A stretch of DNA of 64,000 bases from NCBI GenBank assembly GCA_902362725.1, contig CABIXM010000009.1:62001-126000 (forward strand). The letters run 5' to 3'. The position numbers and the translations under genes were made by a program. Positions 35,089 to 44,628 of the stretch are shown piece after piece. The DNA is from Clostridiaceae bacterium (GTDB lineage Bacteria; Bacillota; Clostridia; Lachnospirales; Lachnospiraceae). The notes under the pieces are model-generated. The model searched no databases. It had not been told where the DNA came from and worked only from the letters and a program-made list of their open reading frames with translations. How positions within the stretch are numbered: the stretch's first letter is position 1; each line of letters begins with the position of its first letter.

Positions 35089-35553
35089 ATGGGAAATAAA
35101 ACAACGAAAAAAAAGAAACATACACAGCCCGGCCAGACTGACCGTAGGATCCGGGGAGCAATCCTCGTTCTGGTCATCCTGATCCTCTGCGTGGCTGCTT
35201 ATGGAATCAGTACCCTGCTTCCGAAGGGAGCCGGGAAGAAAAAAGAAGCCGAGGCGAAACCGGAGATTACCTCCGTCATCATCGGCGACACCGAGGGAAC
35301 CATTGAGAAAGTCGAGGAGGACGGAGAGGAACGCTACGAGATCTGCGCCACTCTGCCCATAGACTTCCCCTTCGAGAAGACCACTTTGAATCTGGAGCTC
35401 TCCGACGGCGCGAAGGTATCCGACGCCAGCAACTGCATCCTGACCGACCTGGGTGGTCGGTGGGTAGTCAACCTGACCGTGGAGGACGCCTGCGTGGTGA
35501 TAGAGGCCGGGGAGCAGAGCAGGACTTATTACTTTCGGCTGGATGTGGAGTAG
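35089..35553 (+). CDS. Single-pass membrane protein of unknown function
   Basis: 154 residues, not recognised. A strongly basic N-terminus (KTTKKKKHTQPGQTDRR) precedes one membrane helix (AILVLVILILCVAAYGI, about 24-41). The outer part of about 105 residues is acidic and beta-rich, with alternating patterns such as TTLNLELSDGAKVSD and TVEDACVVIEAGEQ. It lies 12 bases after the permease and is likely a small accessory subunit of that complex. GAGGG precedes the ATG. Confidence 0.75.
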   Translation: MGNKTTKKKKHTQPGQTDRRIRGAILVLVILILCVAAYGISTLLPKGAGKKKEAEAKPEITSVIIGDTEGTIEKVEEDGEERYEICATLPIDFPFEKTTLNLELSDGAKVSDASNCILTDLGGRWVVNLTVEDACVVIEAGEQSRTYYFRLDVE

Positions 35554-35721
35554 ATAAGTGTATTAAATACTTTGGGTTCTATGAAAGTATTTTATATAAA
35601 TTCAAAAAGGAAGGAGGGGGTGATGCCATTGCACTAAGTAAATGGTATATGAAGTAACTATTAATCAGGAATTTCATAGTAAGTAACAGAAATTCCACAC
35701 AATTACGAAAGGAGCTTTGAA
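35554..35721 (+). other. Intergenic segment before the secreted-protein genes
   Basis: 168 bases, more A/T-rich than the genes before it. A very strong ribosome site (GGAGGGGGTG about 35613) stands before only a four-codon frame, ATG CCA TTG CAC TAA. A weak AATACTTT/AAAGTATT inverted repeat lies near 35567-35593. No clear terminator or consensus promoter was found, so whether the last three genes belong to the same transcript is open. Confidence 0.35.
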
Positions 35722-36963
35722 ATGAACAAAGCCAGAAAAAACATCAGTAAATGGTTAGGCATGATGTTAGCAGTAGCGATGGTATTCTCGCTTAATCTGA
35801 CAAGTATGACCGCAAAAGCGGCAACAAGTATTCCACAGCCAAAGGCACAGACAGAAGTAACAGCACCGGCAGGTGTAGCAGTTACTATTGGAGGTCAGGA
35901 AGCCAAGTTTTATCAAGATACATATAAAGAAACTTATGATGATGGCGGCTTGACATTTATTCGAACAGAGTTTGCGAATAAAACAGAATTAGATGATTTA
36001 AGTTCTGTAGAGGTGAAGATCACAGGAGCTGCTGTCGCTACAAAAGACACAGATGTAAAGTTCACAAATAACAGTGGTGTATATTCTGCGAATTTAGATT
36101 TGAGGAATAAAGCATATACAATCACTATTGGAACCGGTGAAAATGCTAAAGATTATATTTTAGCGGCCAATATAAAGGCAGGTACCAGTGTACCGACAAA
36201 TGATGGATATGTAGTTTCTGCGAAGATCAATAAAATTGATGCTGCTATTACCAGATTTGTAAATGATGATCCCTGTGCAGGAAATCCGTATTATACACAG
36301 GATAAAGATAACCTGATCGATTGGATTTCTATTACGAATTATATTCAGAAAGATAATGTAGAGAAGCCAACTGATACGAAAGCAACGCCACTCACATACA
36401 CATTAAAAAATGGAACAACCGGTACTGCAACTGTAGATTTATCCAAGGGTACAGCGAAAGTAACGATTGGAAAGTATGTTTATACAGTAAAAGCAAGCTT
36501 TGTAGCTTCTGATGTATTCGTAGCTTCCCCAAGTACTTTCTGGATCGATTTCCAGGAATTGAGAAATAGTAAGGATGCAGATGAAACAGCCCTTGCGCAG
36601 GCACAGGAAATTGAGGATGCAGTAAGTATGTATTACGAGGATGAAGATACACAGAAGGAGTTCCCGGTTGGAACGACTAATATGAAGGTTCTTCAAACTA
36701 TTTTACAGTGGTGTGTAGACAATGGGTTAATTAGTACAGACACAACTTTGGGAGAGAGCACAACTTATGTAGCAGAGATCAATGGCCTGGGTGAGTTCTC
36801 TGTGGGCTCTCTGAGCGGATGGATGTATACCGATAATCCGGATTCCAGTATTAAGCCGGAAAAATGGTACACAGCTCCGATAGGTGCTGCAAGCTATCAG
36901 CTGGCAGCGGACAGTAAGATTGCATGGTTTTATGCAGTAGATTATACAACACATCCCTGGTAA
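35722..36963 (+). CDS. Secreted protein with C-terminal DUF4430-like domain
   Basis: 413 residues with a signal peptide (cleavage near AKAATS, about residue 33). The middle is beta-rich with two related stretches (AYTITIGTGENAKDYILAAN and AKVTIGKYVYTVKASF) that suggest a repeated domain. The C-terminal 100 residues carry the DUF4430 pattern: TTNMKVLQTILQWCVDNG, then VAEINGLGEFSVGSLSGWMY and KIAWFYAVDY. This is the second transcobalamin-beta-like protein of the locus. No sortase motif or membrane anchor; it ends THPW. Codons are much more A/T-rich than in the genes before it. GAAAGGAGC precedes the ATG. Confidence 0.8.
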   Translation: MNKARKNISKWLGMMLAVAMVFSLNLTSMTAKAATSIPQPKAQTEVTAPAGVAVTIGGQEAKFYQDTYKETYDDGGLTFIRTEFANKTELDDLSSVEVKITGAAVATKDTDVKFTNNSGVYSANLDLRNKAYTITIGTGENAKDYILAANIKAGTSVPTNDGYVVSAKINKIDAAITRFVNDDPCAGNPYYTQDKDNLIDWISITNYIQKDNVEKPTDTKATPLTYTLKNGTTGTATVDLSKGTAKVTIGKYVYTVKASFVASDVFVASPSTFWIDFQELRNSKDADETALAQAQEIEDAVSMYYEDEDTQKEFPVGTTNMKVLQTILQWCVDNGLISTDTTLGESTTYVAEINGLGEFSVGSLSGWMYTDNPDSSIKPEKWYTAPIGAASYQLAADSKIAWFYAVDYTTHPW

Positions 36964-36991
36964 AACCTACGCGAAAGGAGTATAGGCGAAT

Positions 36992-39900
36992 ATGAAAAAG
37001 CTTTGGAAAAAGGGAATCGTACTCCTTTTAGCTGTCAGTCTTTTCCTGGGGAATTCAATCACTTCTCTGGCATTGTGGAATGGTGTTTCTTCAAGAGGAA
37101 TGAGTTATCGTAACCATCAGTTTGTAGTAAGCACATCCACAGACTTTATCAATGTATTTCAGCTGGCTGACGGGGAATCCCCCGTCATGCCGCTGGAAAG
37201 CTGCCAGATGGAAAAGAAGGGAATTACATATACCTATACTCCGGTGGAGCAGAAGGCACAGGCGGACTTTTCTTCGCCTGTGCCCTATGTGATGACTTCT
37301 GATCGCGGGGAGAGAGGGTATTGCTGGCTGATGGCACGTTCGGCGCGGGACAGTGACATCTCGAACTGGTCGGAAAAGGAGAAACAGGCATTTTTAGATA
37401 CGGCCCCGGATATCATTGCGTGCCGGGATCGGATGATTGCCGTACTGGATAAAATCCAGCAGGCCGTGGATGACAGACAGGTGGAGATAGGCGGTTATCA
37501 GACAGCCTATCAGCCGATGATGTACTATCTGCGAAATTATGATTTCTGGTTTTTTATAGCGGGAAACGAGATTCCTGCCTATGGACAATCCCAGGGGCTT
37601 TATACAGTAGAGACGCTCCAGAAAGCGATGAAAAGCTATATGGAGAACGAACACAGGAAAGGTAGTTTCCTGAATGCGGAGCAGATGAAAGCGTGGCTGG
37701 GCTGCGTGGAAAGCTTCTGCGACCAGATGGAGGAGCGGATAGCCGCTCCGGAACTGACTGGCTTTCAGCTGGGCGATTACAAGGGCGTGGTGGATGGAGC
37801 CGCCCATGTGACTCTGACAGTTCCGGAGGGTGCCAATCTTCCCGACCCATCGGGAGCAGTGATCGATACCGAGGGCGAGGTATCGGCGAACTTTTTTGCC
37901 GGTTCCCTGACTAAAGGACAGCTGCTCTATCGATTGACACCGGCGGCTCCCTGGACCGGTGAAATCTATAATGGAACGGGAAACTATGTGTTCAATCAGG
38001 ATCTGGGCAGAACCTGGATTGTAGAGATCAAGCGGGGCGACCCGGTTCTGCAGATTCAGGATCTGAGTGTCACCCTAGGAGAACACACCTTCCATGGTCA
38101 GATCAACGAGAACACAAAAGAGATAAATCTGACACTACCGTTGGGGACAGACCTGACGGCTCTGACTCCGACGTTACGACATACAGCCGCCCGAGCGACC
38201 ATCGGCGGACAGCCAGAGGGAAGTACGGTGGACTTGAGCAGTCCGGTGGAAATTCTGTTGAGTCTGGATCAGTACAGCGAGAAGTACACCCTGCGCACCG
38301 TGACCGGAGATTCCTCCGAGTGTGATATCCTCTCTTATAGCATTAACGGAGAGAAAGCGATCATAAACGGAGATAAGATTACCCTGACCCTTCCCTACGG
38401 TACCGATTTGACCGGAGTAGAACCGGAGATTCAGATCTCCGAGGACGCGAAGCTGACCCAGAAGCCGGACAGCCTTGCCTTCGGGGAGAATCTGACCTAT
38501 ACGGTGACAGCCCAGAACGGCGATACCCGCGCTTACACGGTGATACTGACAGAGACGCCCGTCTCCCAGGAGAACGAATTGCTTTCCTTTTCCTACGGAA
38601 GCATACAGGCGGAGATTAATCAGGACAGGGGAACCATAAAGCTGCAGGTACCGGACGGTACGAACCTGAAGAAGCTGACGCCGACTGTCAAAGTCTCGGA
38701 CTTTGCCAGCGTCTATCCGGAATCCGGACAGGCCGTGGATTTCAGCGGAAGCGACCCGGTGATCTATACGGTCACATCCCAGAGCGGCGTTACCAATAAG
38801 TATCGGGTGACCGTAGAACTGGTAACGACCGGACAAAATGTACATCAGAAAGAGATGGAGAAGCTGCGGAATAACATCATAGCCCGCTATGCGACCTCGG
38901 CGTCGGATGACTGGGAATGGATGAATCTGGGCTTCGCCAAGGGCGGTATCGTGAGCAGCGCTTCCCCGGACGCGCTTCCGGCCAACTTCGATCTGCACGC
39001 CAGACTGCGGAAGCTGGACACCAGCTCCAGCGTGGCCATGACCGATTTTGACCGCACGATTATGATGCTGACCGCCATGGGAATCAATGCAAGTAAACTG
39101 GATGAGTACACGACGCAGGACAATCCCTTTGTAGATTCCAAGGGCAATGTGATCACCGATCTGACGGCATGTCTGTACAATTATTCCGGCGGTTATACCA
39201 TCAACGGACCGATTTTCGCGTTGATCGCTCTGGATATGGGCGAGTATACGATTCCGAAGAATGTGGTCTGGACCAGAGAAAAGCTTCTGGAGACGATTCT
39301 GGATCACAAGTACGGCAGTGACGGCTTCGGCGTGGATATGGTGGGTATGCTCATGCAGTCCATCGCGCCCTATCAGGACGACCCGGTCTACGGGGAACGG
39401 GTAAAGGCCAAGCTGGAAGAAGGCATCGGCCTCTTCCTGGGTCAGGGCAAGGCAGCCACCGTGGATCCCATGCAGCCAGACTTCACTTTCGGCGGCTTTG
39501 GCTATCAGAGCAGTGAGAGCGCGGCCCAGGCCATCTGTGCCCTGAGCGCGGCGGGCGTAGACTGTCACACAGATCCCCGCTTCAGCGACGGCAAGGGAAA
39601 CAGCGCCCTGACGGCCTTCCTGGCTTACGCGGACGGCGAGTATTTCGCCCACACCATGAGCGTGCCGAAAAATGCCATGGCCACCTACCAGGGCTGTTAT
39701 ACGGTACAGTGGTATCTAGGCTTTCTGAAAAACGGAGGAGCCGGACATCCCTATTCCCTCTATTATCATCAGCAGAATTTCTCGAGACCTTTAAGCAAGG
39801 AGGCGGATATCAAGAGCTTCGTGCTGGAAGGACAGGAGGGCGTGATAGAAGGTGATCAGATTACAGTGACCCTGCCTACGGGTACGCCTCTGAACAATAT

Positions 39901-41035
39901 GACGCCGGAGCTGACCTTGTCAGATTACGCGAGCCTGGAATCCCCGAATCTTCCGTTGACCTTTTCCGCGAATGCGCCGGTGACCTTTACGGTGCTGGCG
40001 GAGGACGGCGAGACGAGAAAGTCATACTTTGTGACCATAAAGTTTTCCGATGCTCTGGAAGCGGCCGGAACCAATCTGGATGCGGACAGCCTGCAGCTTC
40101 AGGACGCGAATATCCTGCGGGATGTGGAGATCACGGGCCGGAAGGTGACGGAGGATACGGTAGCTACGGATATTCTGCTGAGCGTGGGCCCGGGTGTGGA
40201 TACGGAGAATCTCTATATCAAGGGTACGATCTCTTACGGAGCGGCTACGGAGCCGGCGGATATTCTGAACGGAAAGACCAAAGTAAACTTAAGCGGCTGG
40301 ACGACCGTGCTGGTGAAAGCCCAGGACGGCGAACACGAAAAGCGATACCGGATCAAGGTGGAGGCTCAGGAGAGCGCGGCCATCGAGAGCTTTGCGGTCA
40401 CCATCGACGACGTGGTGTATCGGGGCGTCATTGACAATGAGGCGGGAACCATTCAGGTACGGGGCGTACCTTCCGACGCGGACGTGACCTCCCTGGCTCC
40501 GGAGATCGTCGTGAGCGAGGGCACCAATGTGTGCAGTCCTCTGTCGGGCGTGTCCCAGAACTTCTCTTCGACGGTCACCTACACCGTATCTGGCAACGGC
40601 TTGGCTACCCAGGTTTATTCCGTGGACATTTTGGACGCGGATGGAAAGCGGCCCACGGGCAAGAGCGGCACGCCGGATAAGCCGGATACCCCGGACACGC
40701 CGGTCATCGAGTCGGCGAAAATCAGTAAATTCAGTATCCTGGGAGTGAATGCGGTCATCGACGATGGGGCGGGAACTATTCTTCTGACCCTTCCGGCGGG
40801 AACCGACGTAAGCCATGTGGTATCTCAGGTAACCGTGGGCAACGGCTGCACCGTGAGCCCGGCTCCCGGAGAAGTGGTGGATCTGCGGAATCCGGTAGTC
40901 TATACAGTAACCAATGGAACGGAAACGTCGTACTACACTGTGATCGTAACCCTGGAAAAGCCCCATTCCCAGCAGCTCTGGGAGCAGATGGAGGAGGATA
41001 ATACGATTACGGATCACCAGGTAGTAAAGGAGTAG
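36992..41035 (+). CDS. Large secreted protein with DUF5018-like repeats around an alpha/alpha-toroid-like domain
   Basis: 1,347 residues. Signal peptide (to about 28), an N-terminal domain to about 255, then four beta repeats of 80-95 residues, a helical domain about 620-930, and three or four more repeats. The repeats share INGEKAIINGDKITLTLPYG-like patterns: a hydrophobic strand, LPxGTDLTxL, and YTVT near the end. The helical domain (DFDRTIMMLTAMGINASKLD, YTINGPIFALIALDMGEY, GGFGYQSSESAAQAICAL, TYQGCYTVQWYLGFLKNGG) resembles the six-hairpin toroid of terpene cyclases and of the transcobalamin alpha domain. Together with the DUF4430 proteins it could form a corrinoid-binding surface. No LPxTG; the tail contains QLWEQMEED. 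Confidence 0.78.
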   Translation: MKKLWKKGIVLLLAVSLFLGNSITSLALWNGVSSRGMSYRNHQFVVSTSTDFINVFQLADGESPVMPLESCQMEKKGITYTYTPVEQKAQADFSSPVPYVMTSDRGERGYCWLMARSARDSDISNWSEKEKQAFLDTAPDIIACRDRMIAVLDKIQQAVDDRQVEIGGYQTAYQPMMYYLRNYDFWFFIAGNEIPAYGQSQGLYTVETLQKAMKSYMENEHRKGSFLNAEQMKAWLGCVESFCDQMEERIAAPELTGFQLGDYKGVVDGAAHVTLTVPEGANLPDPSGAVIDTEGEVSANFFAGSLTKGQLLYRLTPAAPWTGEIYNGTGNYVFNQDLGRTWIVEIKRGDPVLQIQDLSVTLGEHTFHGQINENTKEINLTLPLGTDLTALTPTLRHTAARATIGGQPEGSTVDLSSPVEILLSLDQYSEKYTLRTVTGDSSECDILSYSINGEKAIINGDKITLTLPYGTDLTGVEPEIQISEDAKLTQKPDSLAFGENLTYTVTAQNGDTRAYTVILTETPVSQENELLSFSYGSIQAEINQDRGTIKLQVPDGTNLKKLTPTVKVSDFASVYPESGQAVDFSGSDPVIYTVTSQSGVTNKYRVTVELVTTGQNVHQKEMEKLRNNIIARYATSASDDWEWMNLGFAKGGIVSSASPDALPANFDLHARLRKLDTSSSVAMTDFDRTIMMLTAMGINASKLDEYTTQDNPFVDSKGNVITDLTACLYNYSGGYTINGPIFALIALDMGEYTIPKNVVWTREKLLETILDHKYGSDGFGVDMVGMLMQSIAPYQDDPVYGERVKAKLEEGIGLFLGQGKAATVDPMQPDFTFGGFGYQSSESAAQAICALSAAGVDCHTDPRFSDGKGNSALTAFLAYADGEYFAHTMSVPKNAMATYQGCYTVQWYLGFLKNGGAGHPYSLYYHQQNFSRPLSKEADIKSFVLEGQEGVIEGDQITVTLPTGTPLNNMTPELTLSDYASLESPNLPLTFSANAPVTFTVLAEDGETRKSYFVTIKFSDALEAAGTNLDADSLQLQDANILRDVEITGRKVTEDTVATDILLSVGPGVDTENLYIKGTISYGAATEPADILNGKTKVNLSGWTTVLVKAQDGEHEKRYRIKVEAQESAAIESFAVTIDDVVYRGVIDNEAGTIQVRGVPSDADVTSLAPEIVVSEGTNVCSPLSGVSQNFSSTVTYTVSGNGLATQVYSVDILDADGKRPTGKSGTPDKPDTPDTPVIESAKISKFSILGVNAVIDDGAGTILLTLPAGTDVSHVVSQVTVGNGCTVSPAPGEVVDLRNPVVYTVTNGTETSYYTVIVTLEKPHSQQLWEQMEEDNTITDHQVVKE

Positions 41036-41053
41036 AAGGAAGGAGGGAATAAA

Positions 41054-44000
41054 ATGGAGTGGAAGAAAAAGATTATAGTACTCCCAGCGGTGCTTATCTG
41101 TATGGTGTCAAGCATATCACTTTCGGTAAAGGCAGAACTACCATCTGACGATAAGATAAACATTGCTTTGGATTTGTCAAGCAAAGTGGACGATGATGGA
41201 TGTTTAACAAGCAGTGACGGTGCGTTTAAAGCTAAAGTGCAGCTTATAACAAAGGAATTAACGGCGGATGATTTTAAAAAGGAGCATGTTGGTATTACTT
41301 CAAATAAGTTTGACAGATATACGGCAGAAAATGCGGGCAAAGTAGTGGTCACAATTCAAGAAGGTGGAGATACGAATGACATGTCATTTCCCATAACTAT
41401 AAATGGGCCTGCGTACACAGATTTACTGAAGGTTACGGGAAATTCTACCAATTTATATACAAGTAATGGAGGAATACGACCATTAACGCCATCGGAGAAT
41501 CTTTATCAATATGTGAAAAAAAAAGGTTTTTATATAAAAAGTAAAACTCACTGGTTTGGAGCAGGATTTACTGATCAGAACAATAACTATTACTTGGCTA
41601 AATATTCGTATGAGATAAAAATTCCGAACAATGAATATATTGTAAAAACGGTTAGTCCTTCTAGTACAACAGGATTTGTTGCAGTGACCGGAATTGGAAA
41701 AAAAGAAGTACTGTTTGATGGCGACAATGTAATTACCATAAAGCCGGAAACACAAAATTACAATTCTTCATTAGCCGGAAATCTTACATTTACTCCAAGA
41801 TATGCGTATGGAGCATCAGGAGTAGGTGCAAATGAGGATGGTAGCTTTACTACGAATGGAGAACAGGTAACAGAAGAAGGATATCATTTTAAGGTGAAAA
41901 ATGGAGAGGGTGGCATAAAAGAATATGTTTTAAAAGTAGATATGCCGTTTGAATTTGAGTATCAAGGATTTAATAAGAATAGAGAGAGAATTGCAAAAAT
42001 CTATGATAACGGCGTAGAAAAGGGAGTTAATCTAGAACGAACAAGTACATTAAAAGCTGGAGATACCATTAAAGTTTCGATAAATCTACCAGAAGGACAA
42101 GAATTGTCAGAGGTAGAGGTTCGCTTGAAAGATAAAGAAGGAGAAGTTGTTCCGGTAACGATTAATGCAGCGAAAGATGGATTTTCTTTTAAAATGCCGC
42201 GTAGTAAAGTAAAGCTTACAAAGATGGAATTTAAGGAGGATACATCGCCACGGTTTAAGATTACAACGGCGGTTTCCGTAAAAGATTCAAAAGAAAATGC
42301 AGCTGGTTGTTATGTGGTAGCATTAGCAAATGAAAAAGATACTGCAGAAAGTATAAAAAAGGGAACGGAAATCACATTAACAGCAAAGAATGATGGAATA
42401 GGAAGCGATAAAAGACTCCATGATTACAGATTTGATCATTGGGAAAACGTTGATGTATTGAAACTTACAGAAGAACAGAAAAAATCTGATACGATTATGT
42501 TTGAAATGCCAGAAAGCGATCTTTCTGTAACTGCAGTTTATGTACATGATGGCACCAAGCTTAAGGTGGGTATAACACATCGAAATGGAGGCACAATACA
42601 GTTAGCAGCCGGAGGAATTGGAACAGGCTATAACGATATTACATTGACAAATGACGGAGAAGGCGGTGTGGCAGAGGATTATTATCATCCTTTTACATAT
42701 CAGATTGTTTTAAAGAACTATAATCCAGAAGCATATGCATTGAAGGGCTGGTTGGATAAAAATGGGAACCTGTATGATACAACAGTAGAACTTGCTGGGG
42801 TAACCTGGAGCGAGGAGGTAGATACAAAGGGAAATCGTTACATCTGCCCGACAGTAGATTTGACAGTAGCCAAAGACATGACCTTTATCGCAAGCTTTGA
42901 ACCAAAGACCGCATGTACATTGACGGTAGAATCCAACGACAGTACCATGGGAAGCGCTACCGCAAGCATTGGCGAAACAGAGATCACAGCGGGAACCACC
43001 CTCTATGACGGGCAGACCATCACCCTGAAAGCGGTTCCGAAGTCCGCAAAGTATCTCTTCAAAGAATGGAAGCTGACCAAACCGGAAACCGGTGTGACGG
43101 TGGACTTTGCCAGCGCGACAAGCGCGAAGACGACCTTTGAGATGCCGGTGGTATCAGGTGGTCAGATGACGATTCAGGCGGTATTTGAGGAGAACCCAAA
43201 GTACCAGAGTGAAGAGTGTAAACTGAGTAAAGTAGAACTGCTGACTTCAGACAATAAGCTGGTGAAGCAGGCGGATAAGGATGAAGTGGGCGGTGTTACC
43301 ACATTTACCGTGCAGCTGACTCCGGCGCAGATGACCAAGGACGAAGCGCTCAAGCTGGGAAGCTCCGACGCCTATAAGCTGCGTCTGACCTATTCGGACA
43401 AGGCGACCGCTAAAATAGACGGCGGCTATGGCGATACAGACGGCGATGATAAATGGTCCGAAGGAATCAGCAATCCCATCAGTGTGGGAGTTACCAAAAC
43501 CTTTAGGATTACCGCTCAGAATCCGGATTATCATCAGGATTACAATGTGAAGATCCTTTACGATGACAGACCGCTTCTGACCGCGGGAGCCGTGAACCGC
43601 CTCAGCGATACGGAGGCAACCGTGAACTTTACGTCCAGCAGTGCAGGCTCTTATTACTACGCAGTGGTGGAGAAGGGCGCGGCGGAGCCGAAGATCAACA
43701 CAGACGGTGTCGGTGTCGCAGTGAAAGCTAATAAGGCAGTCACCATTTCCTTAAAGTCTTTAACAGCGGGAGCCAAAGACATCTACATCAAGGTAAAAAA
43801 TGATGACAAGGCGGACGACGTGAAGATTTCCGACTCGCTGAAGATCACAATTCCGGATTTTGATCCGGACAAGACCGGCTATACCATCGAGACGTCCCAG
43901 TCTCCCGGCGGAACTATTTCTGTCGATAAGAAACTGGCGAAGGAAGGAGAACTGGTCACAGTGACCGTGACTCCGGATACCGGAAAGCAGATCAAGCCGG

Positions 44001-44524
44001 ACGGACTGCGGTATTCCCAGAGTGGACCGCCTTATGAGGTTGTAAAGATTGACACCAAGACGAAGCAGTTCAAGATGCCTGCTTACGATATCAGTGTGTC
44101 CTGTACCTTCGTGAATGCGGATACTGTGACTACAGATGGCCCGGCCATCAGCGCATTTATCGTAAATGGCGTGAGCGGCTCCATTAATGATACAACCGGC
44201 ACGATTACCGTCACCTTGCCCTACGGCACGGATCTAACGGCGCTGAAGCCTGCGATTACCCTGAAGGGCGCAGTCAGCGTGAGCCCGGTCAGCGGCGAGA
44301 AGGTCGATCTGTCTTCTTCGAAGACTTATACAGTCACTGCGGAGGACGGTACGACAAAGACCTATACGGTGACGGCCTACACTGAGGCCCAGCCCACCTC
44401 CGACAAGCTGTGGGAGGATATGCTGAACCACATCGGCGGCAACACCGGCAATACAGGCAAGAATACCTGGTGGCAGAAGGCAAAGGATATGAAGAAGAAC
44501 AACAATTATCCGAAGTACTGGTAA
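41054..44524 (+). CDS. Large secreted repeat protein, mosaic in composition
   Basis: 1,156 residues with a signal peptide (to about 27, VKAEL). Residues up to about 610 are encoded by A/T-rich DNA and hold beta domains with an InlB B-repeat-like pattern (FDHWENVDVLKLTEEQ, TAVYVHDGTKL; later LKGWLDKNGNLYDTTVEL). From about 42,890 the DNA becomes G/C-rich and codes for further such repeats (LFKEWKLTKPETGVTVDF) and a final DUF5018-like repeat (SGSINDTTGTITVTLPYGTD) nearly identical in pattern to those of the preceding gene. The tail again has KLWEDM and ends NYPKYW. Surface role with the corrinoid system is inferred from position only. Confidence 0.75.
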   Translation: MEWKKKIIVLPAVLICMVSSISLSVKAELPSDDKINIALDLSSKVDDDGCLTSSDGAFKAKVQLITKELTADDFKKEHVGITSNKFDRYTAENAGKVVVTIQEGGDTNDMSFPITINGPAYTDLLKVTGNSTNLYTSNGGIRPLTPSENLYQYVKKKGFYIKSKTHWFGAGFTDQNNNYYLAKYSYEIKIPNNEYIVKTVSPSSTTGFVAVTGIGKKEVLFDGDNVITIKPETQNYNSSLAGNLTFTPRYAYGASGVGANEDGSFTTNGEQVTEEGYHFKVKNGEGGIKEYVLKVDMPFEFEYQGFNKNRERIAKIYDNGVEKGVNLERTSTLKAGDTIKVSINLPEGQELSEVEVRLKDKEGEVVPVTINAAKDGFSFKMPRSKVKLTKMEFKEDTSPRFKITTAVSVKDSKENAAGCYVVALANEKDTAESIKKGTEITLTAKNDGIGSDKRLHDYRFDHWENVDVLKLTEEQKKSDTIMFEMPESDLSVTAVYVHDGTKLKVGITHRNGGTIQLAAGGIGTGYNDITLTNDGEGGVAEDYYHPFTYQIVLKNYNPEAYALKGWLDKNGNLYDTTVELAGVTWSEEVDTKGNRYICPTVDLTVAKDMTFIASFEPKTACTLTVESNDSTMGSATASIGETEITAGTTLYDGQTITLKAVPKSAKYLFKEWKLTKPETGVTVDFASATSAKTTFEMPVVSGGQMTIQAVFEENPKYQSEECKLSKVELLTSDNKLVKQADKDEVGGVTTFTVQLTPAQMTKDEALKLGSSDAYKLRLTYSDKATAKIDGGYGDTDGDDKWSEGISNPISVGVTKTFRITAQNPDYHQDYNVKILYDDRPLLTAGAVNRLSDTEATVNFTSSSAGSYYYAVVEKGAAEPKINTDGVGVAVKANKAVTISLKSLTAGAKDIYIKVKNDDKADDVKISDSLKITIPDFDPDKTGYTIETSQSPGGTISVDKKLAKEGELVTVTVTPDTGKQIKPDGLRYSQSGPPYEVVKIDTKTKQFKMPAYDISVSCTFVNADTVTTDGPAISAFIVNGVSGSINDTTGTITVTLPYGTDLTALKPAITLKGAVSVSPVSGEKVDLSSSKTYTVTAEDGTTKTYTVTAYTEAQPTSDKLWEDMLNHIGGNTGNTGKNTWWQKAKDMKKNNNYPKYW

Positions 44525-44547
44525 GCCGCACATTAAGTTTACATAAT

Positions 44548-44598
44548 GCGCCACAAACCCACAGACAGCCCGAAAACTGTCTGTGGGTTTTGGTGCGC
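44548..44598 (+). terminator. Hairpin at the end of the cobalamin operon
   Basis: GCGCCACAAACCCACAGACAG and CTGTCTGTGGGTTTTGGTGCGC form a stem of about 20 bp. There is no T run after it, so it is an imperfect terminator or an mRNA 3' end structure. Confidence 0.6.
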
Positions 44599-44628
44599 CT
44601 TTGAGACAGGAAGTTTGAGGGAAAATCT

